From Azospirillum sp051124815 (GTDB taxonomy: Bacteria > Pseudomonadota > Alphaproteobacteria > Azospirillales > Azospirillaceae): a stretch of 64,000 nt of DNA. The notes under the pieces were generated by a model. It saw only the letters and a program-made list of their open reading frames with translations, was not told where the DNA came from and ran no database searches. The stretch lies in the NCBI RefSeq assembly GCF_051124815.1, contig NZ_CP118486.1, positions 620,001 to 684,000 of the forward strand, written 5' to 3'. Below are positions 33,031 through 40,086 of the stretch, piece after piece; within the stretch, counting starts at the first letter, position 1; each line of letters starts with the position of its first letter. A program made the position numbers and the translations under genes.

Positions 33031-34599
33031 GTGGCCGATAACAACCGGAACCATAACCGGGAAGACAACCGGGGTGCCCTGTCGCAGTTGCAGGCGATGC
33101 TGGACACCGTGCCCGACGGGGTCGTCATCATCGACGGCCGTGGCCGGATCACGTCCTTCAACCCGGCCTGCGAACGGCTGTTCGGCTGGACGGCGGCGGA
33201 GGTCATTGGCCGCAACGTCAACGTCCTGATGCCGTCCCCCTATAGGGAGGAGCATGACGGCTATCTGGAGCGCTATCACCGCACCGGGGAACGGCGGATC
33301 ATCGGCATCGGCCGTGAGGTGACCGGCCAGCGCAAGGACGGCTCCTGCTTCCCCATGGATCTGTCGATCGGCGAGGCGGCCCAGGACGGCGCCCCCGTCT
33401 ATATCGGCATCATCCGCGACCTGACCGCCGCCAAACAGGCGGAGACGGCGCTGCGCGAGCGCGAGGCGCGGCTGACCTCCATTCTGCAGACGGTGCCGGA
33501 GGCCATCATCGTCATCGACGAGAAGGGGCTGATCGAATCCTTCAGCCCGGCGGCGGAACGGCTGTTCGGCTGGACGGCGGCGGAGGTCATCGGCCGCAAC
33601 ATCAACATGCTGATGCCCTCGCCCTACCGCGAGCAGCATGACGGTTATCTCGACCGCTACGAACGCACGGGCGAGCGCCGCATCATCGGCATCGGCCGCA
33701 TCGTGTCGGGTCAGCGCCGCGACGGGTCGGTGTTCCCGATGGAGCTGGCGGTGGGGGAGGTGCTGCTCGCCGGACGGCGCTGCTTCACCGGCTTCGTTCG
33801 CGATCTGACCGAACGGCAGGCGACCGAACGGCGCCTGCAGGAACTGCAGTCGGAGCTTCTGCATGTCAGCCGGGTCAGCGCCATGGGCCAGATGGCCTCG
33901 ACCCTGGCCCACGAGCTGAACCAGCCGCTGACCGCCGTCATCAACTACGCCAAGGCGGCCAAGCGGCTGATGGAGCGCCCGGAAACGGTGACCAAGGCGA
34001 TGGACATGGTCGACAAGGCCAGTGCCCAGGCCACCCGCGCCGGCCAGATCATCCGCCACCTGCGCAGCTTCATCGAAAAGGGCCAGACCCACCGCTCCGT
34101 CGAACCGCTCAACAAGGTGGTGGAGGAGGCGAGCGCGCTGGCCCTGGTCGGCGCCAAGGAGCGCGGCCTGCATGTGCGCTTCGACTTCGACGCCGGCGAT
34201 CCGCAGGTGCTGATCGACAAGGTGCAGGTCCAGCAGGTGATCCTCAACCTCGTCCGCAACGCCATCGAATCCATGGCCTCGGCCCAAAGCGAGCAGCGGG
34301 TGCTGACCGTCCGCACCGGCTCCGATCCGGACGATGCCGCCTTCCGCCGCGTCGCCGTCCTCGACACCGGTCCCGGCGTGCCGGAGACGGTGCGTGCACA
34401 GCTGTTCCAGCCCTTCGTCACCACCAAGACCAACGGCATGGGTCTGGGCCTGTCGATCTGCCGCTCGATCATCGAGGCGCATGGCGGCCGCCTGTGGCTG
34501 GAGCCGCCGGCCGAACCGCCGGCGACCGGCGCCGGGTTCGCCTTCACCGTTCCCTTATCCTCCCCCCAATCTGCGTCGGATGCCGACGATGCCAGCTGA
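33031..34599 (+). CDS. fixL: FixL-type soluble sensor histidine kinase with two haem-type PAS domains
   Basis: A 522-residue cytoplasmic kinase without transmembrane helices. PAS1 (about 23-134) and PAS2 (about 151-262) are near-duplicates: each has a FGWTAAEVIGRN core, SPYREEHDGYL or SPYREQHDGYL, and RIIGIGR. In Bradyrhizobium FixL the corresponding residues are the haem-ligating His200 and distal Arg220; here they are His75/Arg95 and His203/Arg223, so both PAS domains may bind haem. The kinase core has ALTHEL-like MASTLAHELNQPL (phospho-His294), an N box NLVRNAIESM, and the GMGLGLSICRSIIEAHGG region. It starts with GTG at 33031 and overlaps fixJ. Confidence 0.87.
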   Translation: MADNNRNHNREDNRGALSQLQAMLDTVPDGVVIIDGRGRITSFNPACERLFGWTAAEVIGRNVNVLMPSPYREEHDGYLERYHRTGERRIIGIGREVTGQRKDGSCFPMDLSIGEAAQDGAPVYIGIIRDLTAAKQAETALREREARLTSILQTVPEAIIVIDEKGLIESFSPAAERLFGWTAAEVIGRNINMLMPSPYREQHDGYLDRYERTGERRIIGIGRIVSGQRRDGSVFPMELAVGEVLLAGRRCFTGFVRDLTERQATERRLQELQSELLHVSRVSAMGQMASTLAHELNQPLTAVINYAKAAKRLMERPETVTKAMDMVDKASAQATRAGQIIRHLRSFIEKGQTHRSVEPLNKVVEEASALALVGAKERGLHVRFDFDAGDPQVLIDKVQVQQVILNLVRNAIESMASAQSEQRVLTVRTGSDPDDAAFRRVAVLDTGPGVPETVRAQLFQPFVTTKTNGMGLGLSICRSIIEAHGGRLWLEPPAEPPATGAGFAFTVPLSSPQSASDADDAS

Positions 34600-35287
34600 C
34601 GCCGCAACCGACATGACCGCCGACCTCACCGTCTTCATCGTCGACGACGACGACGCCATCCGCGATTCCCTGCAGATCCTTCTGGAGTGCGCCGGCTTCC
34701 AGGCGGAAAGCTTCTCCACCCCGCTGGCCTTCCTGGAGTCCGATGCCCCGTCGCGGCCGGGCTGCCTGCTGGTCGACGTCCGCATGCCGCAGATGAGCGG
34801 CCTCGACGTTCAGGAACGGCTGGCCCGCGACGGCCGCGCCATCCCGGTGGTGGTGATGACCGGCCATGGCGACGTGCCGCTCGCCGTGCGCGCCATGAAG
34901 GCGGGGGCGGTCGATTTCGTGGAAAAACCCTTCGAGGAGGACGCGCTGCTCGCCGCCGTCCGCTCCGCTTTGGCCCGCGCGGCGGAAAGCAGGACCCCGG
35001 CTGCTCCGCCGCCGTCCGCGGCCCCGGAGCAGCCGGCCCCGTCCCCCGCCGCCTCGGCCTCGCCGGAGGTGCTGGCCCGCCTCTCCGCCCTCACGCCGCG
35101 CGAACATGATGTTCTGCGCTGGCTGGTGGCCGGCAAGTCGAACAAGGTCATTGCGTTCGAGTTGTCGATCAGCCCGCGCACCGTGGAAATCCACCGGGCG
35201 CGGGTGATGGAAAAGATGCAGGCCGACAGCCTGCCGACCCTGGTGCGCATGGCGATCGCCGCCGGCGTGGTTCCCGGCGGCCTGTGA
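34580..35287 (+). CDS. fixJ: FixJ-type response regulator
   Basis: A 235-residue two-domain regulator. The receiver domain has the acidic pocket DDDD near residue 22, phospho-acceptor Asp66 in LLVDVRMPQMSG, MTGHGD near 93 and the KPF lysine near 117. A Pro/Ala linker (about 135-160) leads to a LuxR-type helix-turn-helix with LTPREHDVLRWLVAGKSNKV and the ISPRTVEIHRARVMEKMQAD recognition region. I take the ATG at 34580, overlapping fixL by 20 bases; 34589 or 34613 are possible too. It would be phosphorylated by the FixL partner under low oxygen and activate target promoters. Confidence 0.87.
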   Translation: MPTMPADAATDMTADLTVFIVDDDDAIRDSLQILLECAGFQAESFSTPLAFLESDAPSRPGCLLVDVRMPQMSGLDVQERLARDGRAIPVVVMTGHGDVPLAVRAMKAGAVDFVEKPFEEDALLAAVRSALARAAESRTPAAPPPSAAPEQPAPSPAASASPEVLARLSALTPREHDVLRWLVAGKSNKVIAFELSISPRTVEIHRARVMEKMQADSLPTLVRMAIAAGVVPGGL

Positions 35288-35443
35288 TTGTCATCAAGTC
35301 TGATCCTCATCAAGCCTGATCTGCATCAAAAGCGCGCCGCATACGCATTGGTCCGTATATCGGCGCCCCCTGCCGCATTTTATCTTCCATGACGCGCCGC
35401 ACCGTCGGCGCTGTTGTATCTGCATGGAAGTTCGGAGGCGGTC

Positions 35444-35854
35444 ATGGATCATTTGGACAACGGGCCGGGCGGGATGCCGGGTGCCGGAATCGTCCACATC
35501 GTCGACGACGATGAGCCGGTCCGCGACTCCCTGAAGGCGCTGCTGGAAGCCTTCTCCTTCGATGTGCGGGACTTCTCGTCCTGCCGGGAATTCCTCGACG
35601 GCTATGACGGCAACCCCAAGGGATGCCTCGTTCTCGACCTGCACATGCCGGTGATGAGCGGGCTGGAGTTCCTGGAGCGCCATCGCGGCGACCTGCACGG
35701 AATGCCGGTCATCATGGTGTCCGGCCGCGGCGATCCCGCGACCTTCGCCCGCGCCAAGGAGGCCGGCGTGGTTGCCGTGCTGGAGAAGCCGTTCGACGAG
35801 GACCAGCTGATCGGCATGCTGAACGGCCTGATGCAGTCGCCGGCCGCGGCCTGA
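35444..35854 (+). CDS. single-domain receiver protein (FixJ-family, no output domain)
   Basis: A 136-residue receiver-only protein: acidic pocket HIVDDDEPVRD near 18-28, Asp65 in VLDLHMPVMSG, SGRGD near 94 and a VLEKPFDED lysine near the end. It lacks the LuxR domain and may act as a phosphate sink or antagonist in the FixLJ pathway. GGAGG lies 5 bases before the ATG. The 156-bp gap after fixJ suggests its own promoter or a weakly coupled operon. Confidence 0.83.
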   Translation: MDHLDNGPGGMPGAGIVHIVDDDEPVRDSLKALLEAFSFDVRDFSSCREFLDGYDGNPKGCLVLDLHMPVMSGLEFLERHRGDLHGMPVIMVSGRGDPATFARAKEAGVVAVLEKPFDEDQLIGMLNGLMQSPAAA

Positions 35855-35925
35855 GTTCCGGCGGAATCATCTCCCTCTCCCGGGGCGGGGGAGGGCATCC
35901 ATCCCGGCCCCATACGGTCCCTTAT

Positions 35926-35956
35926 GTAAGTACACTTACCTACGCAAACTTCCTTA
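35926..35956. promoter_or_regulatory. candidate FixJ-binding region upstream of the Fnr/FixK-type gene
   Basis: A perfect palindrome GTAAGT-AC-ACTTAC (35926-35939) is followed by TACGCAAACTTCCTTA (35941-35956), which resembles the FixJ site reported upstream of fixK genes (TAAGTAATTTCCCTTA), matching at 11 of 16 positions by my alignment. It lies 107-137 bp before the regulator start. Confidence 0.4.
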
Positions 35957-36062
35957 GGTACATCACCGAACTGCACAGCCCGGCGGGGGACAGCTAGCTT
36001 CTGGTCATCGGATGCACCCCGGAACAACCGGACCGCATCGCACCGTCAAGGTCGAGGTCGCC

Positions 36063-36800
36063 ATGTCCACGCACGCCGCCATTGCCGCCCACGCCAACCG
36101 CGCCGTTCCTGGTTACCTGGTCTCCGCCCTGGCGATGTCCCCGGCCACCGGCCTGGGTGCCGTCCAGCCGCGCAACCCCGCCGACCCGCTCGTTGGCCTC
36201 GGCCATTCCAAGGTCTATGAGCGCGAAACCACGCTGTTCAGCGAAGGCGACGACGCCGGTTCGGTGTTCCGCGTGATGAGCGGCATGGTCCGCCTCTACA
36301 AGATGCTGCCAGACGGCCGGCGCCAGATCATCGGCTTCCTACAGGCCGGCGACATGATGGGTCTGGCCTTCGCCGCCCAGTATCTCTACACCGCCGAAAC
36401 CGTGACGGCGACCACCATCCAGCGCATCCCGCGGCTGGAGCTGGACGCCCTGATGGATGCCCAGCCGGCCTTCGCCCGCAAGCTGCTGTCGGCCACCACG
36501 TCCGAGCTGATGGCGGCGCAGGACCAGATGGTTCTGCTCGGCCGCAAGACCGCCGCCGAGAAGGTCGCCACCTTCCTGCTGCGCCTCAGCGACCGCAAGA
36601 ATGGCGGCAAGGGAGATGACCGCACCATCGACCTGCCGATGGGCCGCAGCGACATCGCCGACCATCTCGGCCTGACCACCGAAACCGTGTCGCGCACCCT
36701 GACCAAGCTGAAGTCGACCCGCCTGATCCGCATCCTCGTCGGCGGCAAGCTGGACCTGCTGGACCGCGACGCCCTGGCCGACCTCGCCGGCGGCTTCTGA
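36063..36800 (+). CDS. fixK: Crp/Fnr-family regulator, FixK/FnrN-like
   Basis: A 245-residue protein with a cyclic-nucleotide-type beta-roll (about 45-140), a coiled helix (about 150-175) and a winged helix with PMGRSDIADHLGLTTETVSR and TLTKLKSTRLIRIL. The ETVSR recognition helix is the true Fnr/FixK type that binds TTGAT-N4-ATCAA. It has no N-terminal cysteine set, so it does not carry an Fnr-type iron-sulfur cluster and fits FixK, which is controlled transcriptionally by FixJ. The ATG at 36063 has a GAGGTCG ribosome-like site. It lies between the FixLJ block and adhE. Confidence 0.85.
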   Translation: MSTHAAIAAHANRAVPGYLVSALAMSPATGLGAVQPRNPADPLVGLGHSKVYERETTLFSEGDDAGSVFRVMSGMVRLYKMLPDGRRQIIGFLQAGDMMGLAFAAQYLYTAETVTATTIQRIPRLELDALMDAQPAFARKLLSATTSELMAAQDQMVLLGRKTAAEKVATFLLRLSDRKNGGKGDDRTIDLPMGRSDIADHLGLTTETVSRTLTKLKSTRLIRILVGGKLDLLDRDALADLAGGF

Positions 36801-36838
36801 CCCTTATCGCTTCTTTTCAAAATTCTGGCTGCGCACCG

Positions 36839-36852
36839 AACGCTTCAGCGTT
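36839..36852. promoter_or_regulatory. short inverted repeat in the adhE leader
   Basis: AACGCT-TC-AGCGTT is a perfect 6-bp inverted repeat about 50 bases upstream of adhE. It is not an Fnr/FixK box. It may be part of an mRNA hairpin or an operator for another regulator. Confidence 0.25.
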
Positions 36853-36900
36853 TCGGAGCGCAGCGGCGCGCCCGAACGGCGCCCTCCGGACAGCAAGTGG

Positions 36901-39567
36901 ATGATGACCATGACCGTCACGACCCTTTCCGACCTGAACGCCCTGATCGCCCGGGTGAAGGCGGCGCAGGCGCGCTTCGCCGACTACCCGCAGGAGAAGG
37001 TCGACCTGATCTTCCGCAGCGCGGCGCTCGCCGCCGCCAATGCCCGCATCCCGCTCGCCAAGATGGCGGTGGCGGAGACCGGCATGGGCGTGATGGAGGA
37101 CAAGGTCATCAAGAACCACTTCGCCGCCGAATACATCTACAACAAGTACAAGGACGAGAAGACCTGCGGCGTCCTCTCCGAGGATCACGACGGCGGCATC
37201 CTCACCATCGCCGAGCCGGTCGGCCTGATCTGCGGCATCGTCCCCACCACCAACCCGACCTCCACCGCCATCTTCAAGGCGCTGATCGCGCTGAAGACCC
37301 GCAACGGCCTGGTCCTCTCCCCCCATCCCCGCGCCCGCAAATCGACCTGCGAGGCCGCCCGCCTGGTGCTCGCCGCCGCGGTCGAGGCCGGCGCCCCCGA
37401 CGACATCATCGGCTGGATCGACGAGCCCTCGCTGGAACTGTCCAACGCCGTCATGCACCATCCCGACATCAACCTGATCCTCGCTACCGGCGGGCCGGGC
37501 ATGGTCAAGGCCGCCTATTCCTCCGGCAAGCCCGCCATCGGCGTCGGCGCCGGCAACACCCCGGCCGTCATCGACGAGTTCGCCGACATCAAGCGCGCCG
37601 TCGCCTCGATCCTGATGTCCAAGACCTTCGACAACGGCGTGGTCTGCGCGTCCGAACAGTCGGCGGTGGTGGTCGATGCCGTCTATGACGCCGTGCGCGA
37701 CCGCTTCGCCCACCATGGCGGCTACATCCTGTCGGCCCGCGAGGCCGACGCCGTGCGCAAGGTCCTGCTGACCGACGGCCATCTGAATGCCGACATCGTC
37801 GGCCAGCCGGCCCACGCCATCGCCGCCATGGCCGGCCTGACCGTCCCCCACGCCACCAAGGTGCTGATCGCCGAGGTCACCGACATCGCCGACAGCGAAC
37901 CCTTCGCCCACGAGAAGCTGTCGCCGACCCTGGCGCTCTACCGCGCCAAGGACTTCATGGAAGCCTGCGACAAGGCCGCCGCGCTGGTCGCGCTGGGCGG
38001 CATCGGCCACACCTCGGCGCTCTACACCGACCAGGACCAGCAGGCCGACCGCATCCGCCATTTCGGCGATAGGATGAAGACCGCCCGCATCCTGATCAAC
38101 ACGCCGTCGTCGCATGGCGGCATCGGCGACCTCTACAACTTCCGCCTCGCCCCGTCGCTGACGCTGGGCTGCGGCTCCTGGGGCGGCAACTCGATCTCGG
38201 AGAATGTTGGGCCGCAGCACCTGATCAACAAGAAGACGGTGGCGAAGAGGGCGGAGAACATGCTGTGGCACAAGCTGCCCAAGTCGATCTATTTCCGCCG
38301 CGGCTGCCTGCCTTTCGCGCTTGAGGAACTGCGCGGCAAGAAGCGCTGCCTGATCGTCACCGACCGCTTCCTGTTCGAGAACGGCCATGTCAACGACAGC
38401 GTCCGCGTGCTGAAATCGCTGGGTCTGGAGGTCGAGACCTTCTTCGAGGTCAGCGCCGACCCGACGCTGGCGGTGGTGCGCAAGGGTGTGGCTCTGGCGA
38501 ATGCCTTCCAGCCCGACGTGATCCTGGCGCTTGGCGGCGGCTCGCCGATGGATGCGGCGAAGATCATCTGGGTGATGTACGAGGCGCCCGAGGTGGCCTT
38601 CGAGGACCTCGCCCTGCGCTTCATGGACATCCGCAAGCGCATCTACACCTTCCCCAAGCTGGGGGTGAAGGCGCAGCTGGTGGCGGTGCCGACCACGTCG
38701 GGGACGGGATCGGAGGTGACGCCCTTCGCCGTGGTCACCGACGAGCGCACCGGCACCAAGTATCCGATCGCCGATTACGAGCTGACGCCGACGCTGGCGA
38801 TCGTCGATGCCAATCTGGTGATGGACATGCCCAAGGGTCTGACCGCGGCCGGCGGGATCGACGCGGTGACCCATGCGCTGGAGGCTTACGTCTCGGTGGT
38901 GGCGAACGAGTACAGCGACGGTCAGGCGTTGCAGGCTCTGAAACTGCTGAAGGAGAACCTGCCCTCGGCCTACCGCAACGGGGCTCAGGACCCGAAGGCG
39001 CGGGAGCTGGTGCACAATGCGGCGACGCTAGCCGGCATCGCCTTCGCCAACGCCTTCCTCGGCGTCTGCCATTCGATGGCGCACAAGCTGGGGGCAGAGT
39101 TCCACCTGCCGCACGGCATCGCCAACGCGCTGCTGATCGCCAACGTGATCCGCTACAACGCGGCGGACATCCCGACCAAGCAGACGGCCTTCAGCCAGTA
39201 TGACCGGCCCAAGGGCGTGGCCCGCTACGCGCAGATCGCCCGGCACCTGGAGTTGGGCGGCAGCCGCGACCATGAGCGGGTGGAAAAGCTGATCCAATGG
39301 GTCGAGGAGATGAAGCGGGCGCTGGAGATCCCGGCCTCGATCCAGGCGGCTGGGGTGCCGGAGGCGGCGTTCCTGGCGCGGGTCGACGCAATTGCCGAGG
39401 CCGCCTTCGACGACCAATGCACCGGCGCCAACCCGCGCTATCCGCTGGTCGCCGAGATCAGGCAACTGCTGCTCGACAGCTACTATGGCCGCGCTTATGC
39501 CGAGGCGGAAGCCGACCATACGGCGGCGCTGAGCGTCGTCGCCCAGACCAAGACCGCCGCCGAATAA
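36901..39567 (+). CDS. adhE: bifunctional acetaldehyde-CoA/alcohol dehydrogenase
   Basis: An 888-residue fusion. The N-terminal part (about 1-440) is a CoA-acylating aldehyde dehydrogenase with IVPTTNPTSTAIFKAL near 113-128 and catalytic Cys249 in NGVVCASEQS. The C-terminal part (about 455-870) is an iron-dependent alcohol dehydrogenase: DVILALGGGSPMDAAK near 540, PTTSGTGSEVTPFAVV, and iron ligands in HSMAHKLGAEFHLPHGIANA. AdhE reduces acetyl-CoA to ethanol to regenerate NAD+ when electron acceptors are scarce. It directly follows the FixLJK block, which is consistent with control by oxygen limitation, but I found no Fnr/FixK box in its 100-bp upstream gap. Confidence 0.93.
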   Translation: MMTMTVTTLSDLNALIARVKAAQARFADYPQEKVDLIFRSAALAAANARIPLAKMAVAETGMGVMEDKVIKNHFAAEYIYNKYKDEKTCGVLSEDHDGGILTIAEPVGLICGIVPTTNPTSTAIFKALIALKTRNGLVLSPHPRARKSTCEAARLVLAAAVEAGAPDDIIGWIDEPSLELSNAVMHHPDINLILATGGPGMVKAAYSSGKPAIGVGAGNTPAVIDEFADIKRAVASILMSKTFDNGVVCASEQSAVVVDAVYDAVRDRFAHHGGYILSAREADAVRKVLLTDGHLNADIVGQPAHAIAAMAGLTVPHATKVLIAEVTDIADSEPFAHEKLSPTLALYRAKDFMEACDKAAALVALGGIGHTSALYTDQDQQADRIRHFGDRMKTARILINTPSSHGGIGDLYNFRLAPSLTLGCGSWGGNSISENVGPQHLINKKTVAKRAENMLWHKLPKSIYFRRGCLPFALEELRGKKRCLIVTDRFLFENGHVNDSVRVLKSLGLEVETFFEVSADPTLAVVRKGVALANAFQPDVILALGGGSPMDAAKIIWVMYEAPEVAFEDLALRFMDIRKRIYTFPKLGVKAQLVAVPTTSGTGSEVTPFAVVTDERTGTKYPIADYELTPTLAIVDANLVMDMPKGLTAAGGIDAVTHALEAYVSVVANEYSDGQALQALKLLKENLPSAYRNGAQDPKARELVHNAATLAGIAFANAFLGVCHSMAHKLGAEFHLPHGIANALLIANVIRYNAADIPTKQTAFSQYDRPKGVARYAQIARHLELGGSRDHERVEKLIQWVEEMKRALEIPASIQAAGVPEAAFLARVDAIAEAAFDDQCTGANPRYPLVAEIRQLLLDSYYGRAYAEAEADHTAALSVVAQTKTAAE

Positions 39568-39692
39568 CCGGCCACGCTGTCATAGTTGCCAAGCATCGGG
39601 GGACCGTCGGGTCGGGAGCGCAGGCTCCCGGGCCGGGCGGTCCCCAATTGCGTTCCGGCCGCAGCTTCACATCGGCTCTCATCCTGAGCCTC

Positions 39693-39785
39693 TCTCGGCC
39701 GTCATTCCCGCAAAGGCGGGAATCCAGCCGTCTCAGCAGCTGATCCGCAGAGTTTTCTGGATCCCCGCCTTCGCGGGGATGACGG
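39693..39785. repeat. dispersed palindromic repeat, family A copy 3
   Basis: TCTCGGCCGTCATTCCCGCA opens the first arm and GATCCCCGCCTTCGCGGGGA plus TGACGG closes the second. It lies after adhE in the 39568-39905 gap; a hairpin CGGGAGCGCAGGCTCCCGG nearby (39613-39633) may help terminate adhE. Confidence 0.85.
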
Positions 39786-39905
39786 GTTTTCAGGCGTAGA
39801 CTCAGATTTGCGACATGCGTTTTTGCCGATGGGAACCCAATCGCATCCGGTGAGTTGACCCGCCAGCCCGGCACCCGATCTGCCGGCACCACCCCGAGGT
39901 CGACG

Positions 39906-40068
39906 ATGCGCCCGCAGGCACCCATAGACGAAATCGGCGTCGAGGCCTTCAAGATCCCGAGCGACCGGCCCGAGGCCGACGCCACCCGCTGCGGCATCAC
40001 CGGCTTCCTCGCCGCCGCCGCGCTGGCGGAGTCCTAAACCGTGCCGCTCTCCGCGCATACCGCCCCGA
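39906..40068 (+). pseudogene. internally deleted remnant of an enolase-superfamily (mandelate racemase-type) gene
   Basis: Reading from the ATG at 39906 gives PIDEIGVEAFKIPSDRPEAD, the typical N-terminus of the mandelate racemase/muconate lactonizing enzyme family, immediately joined to ATRCGITGFLAAAALAES, then a stop, then in the same frame VPLSAHTAPTPRG, the typical C-terminal region of the same family. About 270 residues are missing. The junction lies at a shared Ala-Asp codon pair (GCCGAC), as expected for deletion at microhomology. It ends just before the FAD dehydrogenase. Confidence 0.65.
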
Positions 40069-40086
40069 CGCCGAGAGGTTTCGTCT

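Noticed and set aside
36801..36900. Fnr/FixK box before adhE
   Set aside because: No TTG-N8-CAA or TTGA-N6-TCAA motif is present in this gap, so direct FixK control is not supported by sequence.
36817..39015. A 732-residue minus-strand frame opposite adhE
   Set aside because: Low-complexity shadow of the adhE coding sequence with no motif.
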